Source: an uncultured Porphyromonas sp.
GTDB taxonomy: Bacteria > Bacteroidota > Bacteroidia > Bacteroidales > Porphyromonadaceae
DNA length: 36,344 nucleotides
Direction: 5' to 3'
Assembly (NCBI RefSeq): GCF_915070105.1
Contig: NZ_CAJZFJ010000015.1
Coordinates: forward strand, 1 to 36,344
The position numbers were made by a program, and so were the translations under genes. Below the pieces are notes generated by a model, which saw only the letters and a program-made list of their open reading frames with translations, was not told the origin of the DNA and made no database searches. Positions within the stretch are counted from its first letter, which is position 1; each line of letters opens with the position of its first letter. Below are positions 24,193-34,300 of the stretch, in pieces.

Positions 24193-25740
24193 TTACTTGA
24201 CGGTGACGAGGTACTCTAGCTCCCAAGTGCGGTCGGGAGCCTCTACGATCTGTACACGGAGCGTATGTTCGCCCGTGGAGGGGAAGACGAGGATGCGTCC
24301 TTCGGGTTCGGTGAGGACGTCATCGATGTAATAGAGGCACTTGGCCTGAGGGTTACTTAGCTCCATATAGTGGAGTGGTAGGCGTAGAGGACACGAGCCA
24401 TCCTCACCAATCCAGTAGAGGAAGGGAATCTGCCCACCTGGGAACTCCCCTAGAGCCTGCGTCTCGAGGGTGAGGGGGGCAGAGTACTCGGAGTACACAC
24501 CATCGGCTAGAGCTCTTAGGCGTACCGTATAGGTGTATCCAGGCTCTAGTCCCTCGAGGAGGTAGGTGGTCTTGTCGGTAGAGAGCGTCTTCGTGCTGAG
24601 GACGTTCTTCCCCTTCTTTTGTACGAGCTCTAGTTCATAGGTTGCGTTCTTTAGCTCGCTGGCGGGCCAAGAGAGGCTACACTCCCGCTGGAGATAAGGC
24701 TGAGGAAGGCGAGTGGGAGTGGCGGGGACGTTGGGCTTGGGCTTGGAGGGCTGATCCTCGCCTTCTGCCCCCTTGACTAGGGTCATGGTGATGTCGTCAA
24801 ACTCTAGGAGGTAGTTGGCGATGTCGCTCTCATTGTGTGGGAATACCAGCTCGAAGGTCATCTTCTCAGCGTTCTCTGGGGCTTCGACGATCATGTACTT
24901 CTCTCTCCAAGTATTCATCTCACTACCTCTAAGGTCCATGCCGATGAGCTGGTTGAAGAATCCATCCTTGGCATACTTATTCCCAGCCTCCCGAGCATCT
25001 ACCCAAGGGGTGCCAGCGGGAGCTAGCTCTGCGCCCTCGAGCTTGAGGGCCTTACCCGCCTTGGGGATCCACTTGATCTTGACGACAGCTAGTTTGGCGG
25101 CCGTGCGATTAGCTCCGTCGCTGCCCTTGGGGAAGTTGCCTCGGTACCAGTAGGAGACGAGGTACTTAGCCTTCTGTCGGACAAGTAGGGGATCGGGATA
25201 GGTGTATATCTGATGATCGACACTGAAGTAGCCCGAGATCCTCATCGCAGCCTTCCCGCTATGTGCACCACTGAAGGTGCGGGCAAACTGGTTGCTGGAT
25301 GTGGTACTCTGTGAGGGATAGAGCCACCAGCCCGTAGGACGAGCTTTCTCAAATGCCTGTAGCGCCTTTAGGTAGGCAACGTAGGCATCAACAAAGGCTT
25401 TGAACCTCCCGATTTGCTCGTCTGAGTATTCGATGCCATGCTGGTCACCATAGTCAAGGATCTTCTCATAGATCCCTCCCTCCTTCGCGTCTTCGTCCTC
25501 GTAGAAGACGTCGTCAGGCGTCCTCGGGATGCATTCCTCGGGGTAGTCACTTGGACGGGTAGGCTTGGGGGGAAGGGCAGTGGCAGCGGGATCTTCGAGA
25601 CCTCCATTGAGGAGGATACTTGCCCCTACTGTCTCGGGACGAGTCGCAGGCCTATTTCGGCTCGCTTGCCCCCATAGGCTCGCACTACCTAGGAGGAGTG
25701 CTAGAGCTAGGGCGGCGTGTCTGAATCTGTTCTGTATCAT
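24193..25740 (-). CDS. Secreted protein with jellyroll-like and fibronectin type III domains
   Basis: The start chosen is the ATG at 25740 (MIQNRFRHAALALALLLGSASLWGQ), which gives a clean signal peptide and 515 residues; the frame is open 25 codons upstream, but those lack a signal. After a variable acidic segment, residues about 130-320 look like a carbohydrate-binding jellyroll (FSGAHSGKAAMRISG and LEFDDITMTLVKG are typical edges of such modules). A fibronectin type III domain follows at about 338-424 (SLSWPASELKNATYELEL...TYTVRLRALADGVYSEYS), then a C-terminal beta domain. There is no lipobox. It probably supports ligand binding at the cell surface; no catalytic domain is visible. Confidence 0.82.
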   Translation of the reverse strand: MIQNRFRHAALALALLLGSASLWGQASRNRPATRPETVGASILLNGGLEDPAATALPPKPTRPSDYPEECIPRTPDDVFYEDEDAKEGGIYEKILDYGDQHGIEYSDEQIGRFKAFVDAYVAYLKALQAFEKARPTGWWLYPSQSTTSSNQFARTFSGAHSGKAAMRISGYFSVDHQIYTYPDPLLVRQKAKYLVSYWYRGNFPKGSDGANRTAAKLAVVKIKWIPKAGKALKLEGAELAPAGTPWVDAREAGNKYAKDGFFNQLIGMDLRGSEMNTWREKYMIVEAPENAEKMTFELVFPHNESDIANYLLEFDDITMTLVKGAEGEDQPSKPKPNVPATPTRLPQPYLQRECSLSWPASELKNATYELELVQKKGKNVLSTKTLSTDKTTYLLEGLEPGYTYTVRLRALADGVYSEYSAPLTLETQALGEFPGGQIPFLYWIGEDGSCPLRLPLHYMELSNPQAKCLYYIDDVLTEPEGRILVFPSTGEHTLRVQIVEAPDRTWELEYLVTVK

Positions 25741-25786
25741 TGTCTTGTTATAGGATCTTCTTAGGATATCTAGGAGAGGGGAGGGC

Positions 25787-26962
25787 TTAGAGCCTTGTAG
25801 GGAGACTGAGGGCAAAGGTCGAGGAGAGACTACGGGCGACCTTGTCTAGGCGCTCCCTAAGCGAGTTATCCCACAGCCCTTCTCCCGCCTTGAGGGAAGC
25901 GATGAGACTCTTGACCTCCTCATGGGAAAGGTAGGGCTCACCACTGGGGCGACGTGTGAACTGCAGAGCGTAGAGATAGCCGACACCCCGTGAGACGAAG
26001 CGGAAGGCATCCTCGGGGCGTTCGTTGAGGTTGGCTAGGGTATTCTTTCCGACGAGTTCCTCCAGCGCTCGAGCTGCGACAGCCTGCGCTAGTAGCGTAC
26101 GGATACTACGTAGGTGCGATAGAGCCTCCTCGTAACGGTACTCGGTGATAGCAAGGCGACCTAGAGCAAAGGCATTGAAGAGCTTCGTCTCCGATCCCCT
26201 TAGTCCCGTGAGGCTGTTGGACTGGAGGAGCTTCTGCGCTTGTAGGTAGTAGCCATAGGCAAGATCCCACGTATGCTCCAGTGCCGTATAGCTATGCCCT
26301 GGGACAAGCTGTGGGGCTTCGTGTGCCTGGATAAGCGTCTTATCGGTGAGGAACTTCTCGTCAAGGTATTCCCCAAGAGCCTTGTCTAGGTACACTGCAC
26401 CTAAGGTCATCCCTCGGTACAGCTCCGAGGGAGCGAAGCCATCGGTAGTGACGAAGAAGCGATCGTTGTCCCCTTGGTTGTAGCCGATAAATCCAGTTTG
26501 TCCTTTGCTGGCTCTGCGGTTATACCGCTCTGTAGCATACGTGTCTCCGTCGTAGCCAGCAGCCCTGCGTACATCATCTAGGATCTGAGCGAAGTCCGAC
26601 TGAATTGCTGAGTGATACTTACTCTGCCGAGCGGAGGAAGCTATGAGAGGCTCTAGGGCAATCTCATTGTTACCCCCTTGGGCAAAGAGTTGCTTGAGTT
26701 CCTGCCAACGTGCACCATTGAGGATATAGGCCGTGCGAAGGAATCGTGAGTAAAGCGTCTCAGAGGCAGAAGCTGCCTGCTGAGGTAGGAGTAGGTCTAC
26801 ACTGCTCGTCCCCTGACGCTGAAACGTGTAGGTGGGATCGGGGACGAGTGGAGCCTGGTATTGGCTCTCGACCACCTCACCTTCCCAGCGTGAGCAGGCA
26901 GGAGTGATAGCAGTGAGTGCCAAGAGGAGTGCCCAAGAGCGGATTGAGGTAGAAGGCTTCAT
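25787..26962 (-). CDS. DUF4856-family lipoprotein
   Basis: The start chosen is the ATG at 26962 (391 residues); a GTG two codons upstream is also open. The lipobox is TPAC (Cys23). The mature protein matches the DUF4856 pattern as I recall it: TYTFQRQGTSSVDLLLPQQA near the N-terminus, GLY-like and ELYRGMTLGAVYLDKALGEYL in the middle, and LEHTWDLAYGYY (Glu229, His230). DUF4856 is often found beside TonB receptors and is thought to be related to imelysins (iron-uptake lipoproteins). Compared with the usual EHHWDEAFGY, the second His and the Glu are Thr231 and Leu234 here. It begins 5 bp after the upstream lipoprotein. Confidence 0.78.
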   Translation of the reverse strand: MKPSTSIRSWALLLALTAITPACSRWEGEVVESQYQAPLVPDPTYTFQRQGTSSVDLLLPQQAASASETLYSRFLRTAYILNGARWQELKQLFAQGGNNEIALEPLIASSARQSKYHSAIQSDFAQILDDVRRAAGYDGDTYATERYNRRASKGQTGFIGYNQGDNDRFFVTTDGFAPSELYRGMTLGAVYLDKALGEYLDEKFLTDKTLIQAHEAPQLVPGHSYTALEHTWDLAYGYYLQAQKLLQSNSLTGLRGSETKLFNAFALGRLAITEYRYEEALSHLRSIRTLLAQAVAARALEELVGKNTLANLNERPEDAFRFVSRGVGYLYALQFTRRPSGEPYLSHEEVKSLIASLKAGEGLWDNSLRERLDKVARSLSSTFALSLPTRL

Positions 26963-26967
26963 TTGCA

Positions 26968-27600
26968 CTAAGGGAGTATAATGTACTTGCAGAAGGGAGC
27001 GGGCAAGCGTGCCTCACCCTCATCGTAGTTCTGTGTCTGACGTGTCTCTAGTACCGGTGTGGCGAAGATGCCATCGGTGGAGACAGCTTGTAGGGAAACG
27101 TGAATCGTGGAGCCACGGGCCGCTGTGCCATTGACGAGGAGGAAAAGGGGCTGACCTGAGCTAAGCGTCAGTGTCTGGGTATGCTCCTTCCCGTCATTGG
27201 GAATCAAGCTAGGACCCTGAAGGGTCTTCTCCGTACCCAGCTCATGCAGTAGCTTGTCTGCCCCGACATAGCGTACGACACAGCGTGAGCGTACTTCGCT
27301 CTGCTTGCGCAGGCCACCTTGATGGAGATCCGCAGGTTCGCTGAAGGAGTAAGTCAAGGTGACTCTGTAGGTGCGGGGTGTGCCAGGAAGCGTCACACCT
27401 GGATAGACGAAGGTACGGGGTGTCATTTCGGGGTTACCCGAGAGGATCGTCATATCTTCATAGCGACCGTCTGGACGCTCTACTCCACGGAATGGGAAGA
27501 GCTTGTCATAGTCCTCCACGGGATAGTCTATCGGGGAGTGCTTGCACCCTACGAGGGCGAGTGCTGTGAGCCATACGAGGCTCTTTAGAAGTCTATTCAT
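26968..27600 (-). CDS. Lipoprotein of the uptake locus, function unknown
   Basis: A 210-residue lipoprotein from the ATG at 27600 (MNRLLKSLVWLTALALVGC, lipobox LVGC, Cys19); the frame continues 15 codons upstream, but that would overlap DUF4302 and spoil the signal. The mature part is beta-rich (TYRVTLTYSFSEPADL, TQTLTLSSGQPLFLLVNGTA) and ends near a conserved-looking FCKYIILP with a second cysteine. I recognise no named family. It lies between DUF4302 (13-bp gap) and DUF4856 genes, so it is an accessory surface protein of the same system. Confidence 0.75.
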   Translation of the reverse strand: MNRLLKSLVWLTALALVGCKHSPIDYPVEDYDKLFPFRGVERPDGRYEDMTILSGNPEMTPRTFVYPGVTLPGTPRTYRVTLTYSFSEPADLHQGGLRKQSEVRSRCVVRYVGADKLLHELGTEKTLQGPSLIPNDGKEHTQTLTLSSGQPLFLLVNGTAARGSTIHVSLQAVSTDGIFATPVLETRQTQNYDEGEARLPAPFCKYIILP

Positions 27601-27613
27601 CGTGGTGACCATA

Positions 27614-28663
27614 TTAGTAGTAGTCATGAGTGGCATTGGGATCATCGTATAGCTCGGCTATGATACCGGTCTCTTGTCCCTCGGGGTGCAGGTGGCGGCT
27701 CACCAGACGTCTCGTGCGATAGGGAGCATCGTAGACCTCGACAAGTTCGGCAAAGAAGCGGTCTCCCCTGCGCTCAAAGTCCGAGAAGACGTACTTTGAG
27801 TTATAGCGGATACCTGTGAGGAAGGTGAGCCCCTCGGGGGTACCCACATAGCCCGATCCTAGCCCCACGATCCCTTGGGGAGGTCCATCGGGGATCAAGG
27901 CCTTACGACTAACAGCCGTAAATAGGGCATAGCGCTGGGAGACGAGGTTACGTCCGTAGGAGGTGAGCTCATTCCTTGTGCTATACTTCATTATATAGTT
28001 GCTTAGGAAGAGCGTACGACCTCCCTGATAGATCCGTATCTGAGGGTTGCGCATTTTCTCAAAGGTTCGACGATGTCCCTCGGCACGGCTGAGGCGAGCT
28101 GAGCGGTCTGCGTCCTTGGCGACTCTACGCAGGACGAAGTAGGAGCGGGCGGGCTCCGTCGTACGAGGACTCTCGAAGACCAGCTGTCCGTCGGCATCGG
28201 TGCCTCGGAAGAGGAAGTCCAGCTCCCCCTCGTATCGCTCCCCAATCAGCTGGGTGAGGTAGCTACCAGTAGTGAAGCTTAGGCGAGTATAGGCAGCCTG
28301 ACCAAGTTCGTAGGTAGACTTTTGGACGGTCTTTGCAGAACCATCGGTGTAGTCCCCTTGCAGGTCAAGTGTACCATCCCGGTGAAAGGTCATCTGATAG
28401 TAGAAGCCTCCGTAGCCGAGTTGGTTGGGGAACTTATGCTGGTCGATCTCCTCCTTCGGGTTGGTAAAGAGCAGGGAATCCGTCTTAGGGAAATAAAGGG
28501 CTTCCCATCCCTGGGGAGCAGAGATCAATACCTCCCTGAGCGAGTCTTGTCGTGCAAGGCTTCGCTCGGTAGGTGTGGTGGGGAATATCTTATTGTCCCT
28601 CGAGCATGCGCCTAGGAGGATACTTACCCCTAGAGCGAAGGTGAGGCTAAGGCTGTGTCGCAT
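27614..28663 (-). CDS. DUF4302-family lipoprotein
   Basis: A 349-residue lipoprotein with lipobox LGAC (Cys20). It shows the DUF4302 pattern from memory: an early SLREVLISAPQGWEALYFP block, GGFYYQMTFHRDGTL, a strand with AAYTRLSFTTGSYL, and YEGELDFLFRG followed by ARSYFVLRR. DUF4302 lipoproteins are commonly encoded right after SusD and Peptidase_Mx1-like genes in Bacteroidota and have no known activity. Its start overlaps the upstream gene by 17 nt. Confidence 0.83.
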   Translation of the reverse strand: MRHSLSLTFALGVSILLGACSRDNKIFPTTPTERSLARQDSLREVLISAPQGWEALYFPKTDSLLFTNPKEEIDQHKFPNQLGYGGFYYQMTFHRDGTLDLQGDYTDGSAKTVQKSTYELGQAAYTRLSFTTGSYLTQLIGERYEGELDFLFRGTDADGQLVFESPRTTEPARSYFVLRRVAKDADRSARLSRAEGHRRTFEKMRNPQIRIYQGGRTLFLSNYIMKYSTRNELTSYGRNLVSQRYALFTAVSRKALIPDGPPQGIVGLGSGYVGTPEGLTFLTGIRYNSKYVFSDFERRGDRFFAELVEVYDAPYRTRRLVSRHLHPEGQETGIIAELYDDPNATHDYY

Positions 28664-29642
28664 GATGCTTGTCGAGATACTGGTTCATGAGCTCCAGGCT
28701 CTGGAGCTGGAGGCGTTGGAGTGGTATGCGCCAAGCATCCTCGATATACTTGGAGAGGAAGGCTCGCTTCTGTACGAAGGTTTCATGAGCCACCTTTGCT
28801 TCCTCAGCATAGCGACGCTTGGCATCCTCATCACCGTTTGCATCATCAGGGACAGCAGCATCCTGCTCTGCCTGAGTAATGGCTGCGGGGGTCTCGGTGA
28901 GTGTGACGCTGTACATCTCTGCTAGATCTTCGCGTGCACCCAGCATCCCGAGGATGGAGTAAAAGCCCCTGCTGTAGGCGTAGCGGTTCAGACCAAGACC
29001 TTCTCTAAGTCTCCCTGACTTCTCATAGCTACGATAGGCATCGGCAAAGGGCTCAGTGGTCGAGCTGTAGCGGTCTGGCCCCAACGATAGGAAGCGGTCA
29101 TGGTCGTAGGGGTGTATGGTCATCAGGTGTCGGCCGATCTGGTGCTGGGCACTACGGATGAGACGGTACACCTCCACCTGACTAGTGGGGGAGAAGGTAT
29201 CTACATTATAGATGTATAGTTCGATGGAGGGAGCCTTGCGGTTGAAGAGCAGATCTACGCCTTGTCCGTCTCTGTTTGCGCCACCGTAGAGGTAAATGCG
29301 TAGTAGAGGGTGGGCAGGGATGAAGTCACTGCTGGTGAAGAACTTCTTGTCTCGGTAGAGGCTGAGCACTGTCGCTTCCAGAGCCTCGAGTACGGGGCGT
29401 ACCTGCTCCAGGCGTGGGGGATAGGTGTGGGTAGATCGCTCCGCATGGTTGCGATCCCATCTATAGATCACTTCGGCCTGGTAGGGGCGAGTAATATGCT
29501 CCTGACACCAGCGATCTAGCTCGCTCCTCTGCTCGCTCACTGGGGGCAGGACGCTCTCTTTGCTGAGCTTATCTCCCGAGCAAGAGGCTAGGGTCAAGCT
29601 AAGGGCAAGGGTGAGGGTGAGGTATATGGATTGTTTCATCAT
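28647..29642 (-). CDS. Peptidase_Mx1-like lipoprotein with degenerate HExxH motif
   Basis: The start is the ATG at 29642 or the next codon (331 residues); the longer frame overlaps susD and lacks a signal. The lipobox is LASC (Cys21). The sequence fits the putative zinc metallopeptidase family next to SusD (RWCQEHITRPYQAEVIYRWD near the N-terminus, IYLYGGANRDGQG, and GFYSILGMLGAREDLAEMYS, which aligns with the usual SNxxEDFAEM). Where the family has HEFxH, this protein has HQIGR (167-171), replacing Glu by Gln and the second His by Arg. It is therefore probably not a peptidase but a binding protein. The alignment is by eye. Confidence 0.78.
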   Translation of the reverse strand: MMKQSIYLTLTLALSLTLASCSGDKLSKESVLPPVSEQRSELDRWCQEHITRPYQAEVIYRWDRNHAERSTHTYPPRLEQVRPVLEALEATVLSLYRDKKFFTSSDFIPAHPLLRIYLYGGANRDGQGVDLLFNRKAPSIELYIYNVDTFSPTSQVEVYRLIRSAQHQIGRHLMTIHPYDHDRFLSLGPDRYSSTTEPFADAYRSYEKSGRLREGLGLNRYAYSRGFYSILGMLGAREDLAEMYSVTLTETPAAITQAEQDAAVPDDANGDEDAKRRYAEEAKVAHETFVQKRAFLSKYIEDAWRIPLQRLQLQSLELMNQYLDKHHATQP

Positions 29643-29656
29643 CGTTGGGGGGATGC

Positions 29657-31183
29657 TTAGTGACGGATACGATGGTTGTTGCCCTCCCTTGGATTGGGCT
29701 CTAGCCCTGAGGTAATCGCTTCGGTGGGGAGCTGGAGACACTGGCGAGGGTCATCCTTCTTGAGGGGACGGTAGAAGCTGCTCTTGGAGCTACGTGTGAC
29801 CTCGATGTTGAACCGCCTCAGGTCAAACCAACGTAGTCCCTCCTCGAAGAATTCCATCTGACGTAGATGCAGGATGGTACGTATCATCGGTAGCTGACGT
29901 ACCGTAAGCCCATAGAAGGGTGCATAGAGTGCATAGTCGGAGGTAGAGCCCTGCGTGTAGCTATCATTCGGGACAGCTGGCTCATAGCCGAGCTTGCTAA
30001 GTGTATAGGTCTTGAGGTCTAGGATGGCACGATCATACTCGCCGAGCATGGTGTAGGCTTCCATACGATTGAGTAGGACTTCGTCCGTAGTGAAGAGGAC
30101 ATTGGTCACTGCTAGCCCTCGGGGGTGCACTTCGGAAGTCTCTTGTTGGGTGGCTCGCTCGTCGAACTTAGCTAGATAGCGAGTCGTGCGATAGGGCTCG
30201 GGGGCAAAGACGAAGGGGTAGATAAGGGTAGCATCTCCCGATTGGTCGTCATCCTTGATGGTCTTTCGCTTGAAGATCTTGTCCACGATCCCCACTGTTG
30301 CCCCGTAGCGATCGGTGGCGATCGAGCGGGAGAGACGGGACTCCGTAGAGGCAAGCATCAGGTTAGCCGCCGTCTGGGGAGCGCAGTAGATCTCGTGCAG
30401 TCGCTCCCTGCGACCCTCCAGCTGCTCCTGATAGCTGATCCACGGACGTAGCGTGGCTCCTGGGGCATTGCCTAGCACGTAGTCGGCATAGGCGATACAC
30501 TGCTTCCAGTCCCCCTTCATGAGGTAGAAGCGTGAGGCGAAGGCATAGGCAGCTCGCTTGGAGAAGTGGTACTTCGGCTGCTGATAGTAGCGGTCAGAGA
30601 CGAGGGAGATACCCCGCTTGAGGTCTTGCTCGATCTGGGCATACACTTCCTCGACTGTCCCACGCTTGTAGTCCACGAAGGCGTGCTTCTCGGGCTTAGT
30701 TAGATAGGGTATGCCGGGGCTGTAAGTGGAGCGTCCGTAGGGCTCTGCCCATATATTCACGAGCATAAAATGCAGGTAAGCCCTTAGGAGGAAAGCCTCG
30801 CCATAGAGGGCACGTGTGCGCTCATTCTTGGGGAAGGTCGAGAGGAGCTCCAGAGCTTTGTTAGCCTGGGCAATCCCTCGGTAGCACTCCCGCCAGTAGC
30901 TGAGCGGTGTATCCAGATCCTCTTGGTCGTAATCCTCCCAGAGGTACATGGACTCCCCTAGGCGAGACTGAATACCATTGACGCGCTCCTCCACATTGTC
31001 TGTACGGGGCTCTAGGAAGGGGATGTAGCTGGCCGTGGGATAGGCTCCCGTGAGGAGCTCCTGGAGCTTCTCCTCGGTGTCTATGCTGATGTCCAGAGCA
31101 GCATCGGGGTTCTTATCTAGGTATCCCTGACAGCCACCGAGCAGGAAGGCTAAGGAGACGAGTAGTAGTGATCGCTTTATCAT
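29657..31183 (-). CDS. SusD/RagB-family nutrient-binding lipoprotein
   Basis: A 508-residue surface lipoprotein (lipobox LGGC, Cys18). N-terminal CQGYLDKNPDAALDISIDTEE and EELLTGAYPTASY-type sequence, the helical TPR-like core (AQANKALELLSTFPKNERTRALYGEAFLLRAYLHF), and the C-terminal HLRQMEFFEEGLRWFDLRRF motif identify the SusD superfamily. SusD proteins form a lid on their SusC partner and bind the ligand, which may be glycan, peptide or another nutrient. It lies 142 bp after susC, unlike the usual few bp, with the gap filled by a 23-bp repeat array. Ligand specificity cannot be read from sequence. Confidence 0.94.
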   Translation of the reverse strand: MIKRSLLLVSLAFLLGGCQGYLDKNPDAALDISIDTEEKLQELLTGAYPTASYIPFLEPRTDNVEERVNGIQSRLGESMYLWEDYDQEDLDTPLSYWRECYRGIAQANKALELLSTFPKNERTRALYGEAFLLRAYLHFMLVNIWAEPYGRSTYSPGIPYLTKPEKHAFVDYKRGTVEEVYAQIEQDLKRGISLVSDRYYQQPKYHFSKRAAYAFASRFYLMKGDWKQCIAYADYVLGNAPGATLRPWISYQEQLEGRRERLHEIYCAPQTAANLMLASTESRLSRSIATDRYGATVGIVDKIFKRKTIKDDDQSGDATLIYPFVFAPEPYRTTRYLAKFDERATQQETSEVHPRGLAVTNVLFTTDEVLLNRMEAYTMLGEYDRAILDLKTYTLSKLGYEPAVPNDSYTQGSTSDYALYAPFYGLTVRQLPMIRTILHLRQMEFFEEGLRWFDLRRFNIEVTRSSKSSFYRPLKKDDPRQCLQLPTEAITSGLEPNPREGNNHRIRH

Positions 31184-31202
31184 CGTTGTCTATACGTACT
31201 TT

Positions 31203-31317
31203 GAGGTAGTGGGTAAACCCTTGTCGAGGTTAGCTCGTAACCTCTCGATAGGTACTGAGGCTACCTGTGAGGAGGTTCCCCCGATAGTCCAGCTGAGTAC
31301 CTGAGGCAGGGTCTATA
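31203..31317. repeat. Semi-palindromic 23-bp tandem repeats between susC and susD
   Basis: Contiguous units at 31203, 31226, 31249, 31272 and (weak) 31295. GAGGTTAGCTCGTAACCTC at 31226 is a strong palindrome and ends GTAACCTCTCGA, identical to the end of the coding unit at 15484. GAGGTAGTGGG at 31203 is shared with 18661. The array fills the whole susC-susD gap. Confidence 0.85.
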
Positions 31318-31325
31318 CCGCTGTC

Positions 31326-34300
31326 TTAGAATCCTATCTGTAGCGAGAGTGTGTACTGTCTAGGAGTAGGGAGGGATACCCCACCTGCACGATAATACTC
31401 AGGGTCCTGTCCACGTAGACGCTTGTCGGAGTAGAGGAGGAAGGGGTTCGTCAGACTAAGCTGTAGCTTAGCCGAGTGTAGGCGAAGCTTCTTAGCGAAG
31501 GCCTCGGAGACCCGATACCCCAGCGAGACATGCTTCAGACGTACGAAGCTCCCATCGGCGACTCGTAGCTGGGAGTAGTTGTAGGTGCTATAGGCACGCT
31601 CGATATTCTCCCTACCGACAGCATTGATCAGATCCTGCGATGGGATCGTAGGTACATCGGTGCGCTGTTCGTCCCCAGGGTTCATCCAACGATCGCGGTA
31701 TTCCCCAGAGAAGACATTGAGGTCAGCGAAGGTGGGGTCGAAGGTGGGGTTGAGTCGGATCTTATTGCCTGCCTGCGCCGTGATGAAGAGGGAGAGATCC
31801 CACTGTCTGTAGCGTAGCGTATTCGATAGTCCGCCGATGATCTGTGGCTCGATAGGCCCGTGATAGGTGAGGTAGCTCCGAGTGTACTGCGTGTCACTGA
31901 AGTCCGCACTGTACACGTTGGCATCCTGCGTACGATTGGTGGGGTAGAGTCCAAAGTCAAAGGTGGGAAGCCCGTGACTGTTCAGCCCCTGGAAGTTGTA
32001 AGAGAAGAGCGAACTCTTCGGGTAGCCTACGAGATTGCCTCTGCCACGTCCTGCGACCATGTCTAGAGCATTGGGGGTATTACGTAGTCTAGTGATCTTT
32101 TGGTTCATGAGGCTAAGGGTAAGGCTGCTGCTCCACGAGAGCTCCTTCGTCTCTATGTTCGTCGTGCTCAGCGATAGCTCGATCCCCTGAGTACGCATAT
32201 CCCCGAAGTTGGCATACTTGTAGTACTGTCCCCCGATACCGGATGTGCGGACTAGGTCGATGAGGTCAAAGGCATTACGCTGGTACAGATCCACTGTAGC
32301 CCGCACACGGTCTTGAGCCCAAGCTGTCTCGAGCCCTAGGTTCAGCTCGTACATCTTTTCCCAAGTGAGGTCACGGTTCTCTAGGTGGCGAATGCGCAGA
32401 GCATTCTCTCGATCCTGATAGCGACGAGGCGTGGTGGTCGTGCCTTGGTAGACCGAGTTGGCATTGACGGCTTCCTCGTTCATCTTAGCAGTGAGTCCAT
32501 AGCTCATGCGCAGAGCTAGACGGGAGAGTAGGGAAGAGGGATGGAAGAAGGCTTCTCGGTCGATGTTCCACTTCCCCCCGATATTCCACGTTGGGAGCCA
32601 TTGGGTACGAGCGTTGCGACCCGAGGCATTTGACCCTTCCATGTTAATCAGGGCATTGAGGATATATCGCCCGTCGTAGCCGTAGGTGGTGCTCGCAGAG
32701 AACGTCACTCCCCGATCGTAACGTCTGGAGTAAGCGAAGTAATCTTCCCCCTCACGAAGGAGCTTACTAAATATGCGAGGGTCAGTATTGATTTGCCCAC
32801 CACGATCGTACTGCACACCGTAGCCCGTGAAGGGAGTATGCGAGCGATCGGCATAGCGGATCTCCGTGAAGCCAAAGACCTTGAGGTCGTGCATCCCTAT
32901 ATGGCGGTCGTAGTCAAGAGCCAGACGCATTAGATAGCTCTTCAGACTCGTCTCATCCTTCTTAAGTATCCCCCCATGAGGCAGGGCAACCTCGGGGCGT
33001 CGCTCGGGATGCTCGGGGTCACGTAGCAGGTAGATGTTGGCCGCGGCTACCTCGGGAGTCTCCATAGCTCTGTAGGCAAGGACTTGGTTAGACTGCTCCG
33101 TGATCTCGTGGGTCATAGAGGTGTAAGCCTGTCGGGTGGAGACGAGGGCACGTGCCTCGAGATATGGGCGTACCTTGTAGCTGGCTTCGGCTTGAGCCTT
33201 GAAGTCGAGTACCCCGATGTCCATGTGGTTGGAGCGGTACTCCTGATGGATGTTGAAGGGTGCCCAGTTGTTGCGGTATCGCTCCGAAGGTAGGAGCGTA
33301 CGGCTCGTACCCAGAGCATAGCTAAAGGGGTTGATATCGAAGTCTCTCTCGAAGAGCCCCAGCGTAGTATTCTTTCGTTGTGGTAGGGTACCTGGCGCAC
33401 TCTGTGAACGGATGTTCCCCTGAGCAGATAGTGTGACCTGCAGGCGATCCCCGAGATAGAATGTATTCTTGAGGTTGGCGGTGATGCGCTGCACCCGATC
33501 CGCCACTGTCCAGCCTCCGTCATAGAAGAAGCCCAGCGAAGCATAGGTGGCACTACTCCGCCCACCTGCACTGAAGCTCACGGTGTGGCTCGTCGTAGGT
33601 GTCAGGCGGAAGAGCTCTCTGAACCAATCGGTATTGGCTCGCTCGTGCTGCTCTAGGAAGGCTCTACGTGCCTCTGGTGTGTTCTCTAGCTTATAAGTAC
33701 CCGTCTCGGGATCGTATTCGGAGAGAGCTCTATTGAGTAGATGGTATACCCCACCACGACGTCCATAGAGACTGCTGGCGAGGCTGAAGTAGCCCTTCTG
33801 CCTCATCTCCTCGTAGATCCCCATCGTCTCTTGTGAGTTCAATAGGTCATACTGGCTATAGCTAGGTCGGAGGCGCATGGTATTCTCCGTGGCATAACTT
33901 ACCCTCAGAGGTGTATCCCTACGTCCCGACTTAGTCGTCACGACGATCACCCCGTTAAGTGCTCGTGCTCCGTATATAGAGGTCGCAGAAGCATCCTTCA
34001 GTACCTGTATGTCCTGTATGTCGGAGGCATTGAGCCCTGAGACGGCAGAACTGATGAGCGTCGCTGCGTCTCCCGATGCTAGCTGATCAAGGCTAAGGTG
34101 TACGAGGTCCTCATAGACCGCTCCATCGATTACCCACAGAGGTTGTACATTACCTAGTATGGATGCCCCACCTCGGATATTGATACGAGGTGCAGCACCG
34201 AATGTACCAGAAATGCTCTGGATTGACAGGCCAGGTACACGTCCCTCTAGCATACGAGATATGTCCTGTGTCCCCTCTAGGTGTATGTCCTTCATCTTCA

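Noticed and set aside
23236..25740. Type IX secretion C-terminal domains in the FnIII protein or terminal lipoprotein
   Set aside because: The C-termini do not show the expected motif pattern, and the terminal gene has a lipobox; I could not support it.
25741..25815. Upstream start of the FnIII protein
   Set aside because: The added residues precede a clear signal peptide starting at 25740.
29643..29741. Upstream start of the Peptidase_Mx1-like protein
   Set aside because: It overlaps susD and lacks a signal peptide; the lipoprotein signal begins at 29642.
31184..31325. Independent susD promoter in the susC-susD gap
   Set aside because: No TAnnTTTG box on the minus strand was found; the gap is accounted for by repeats.
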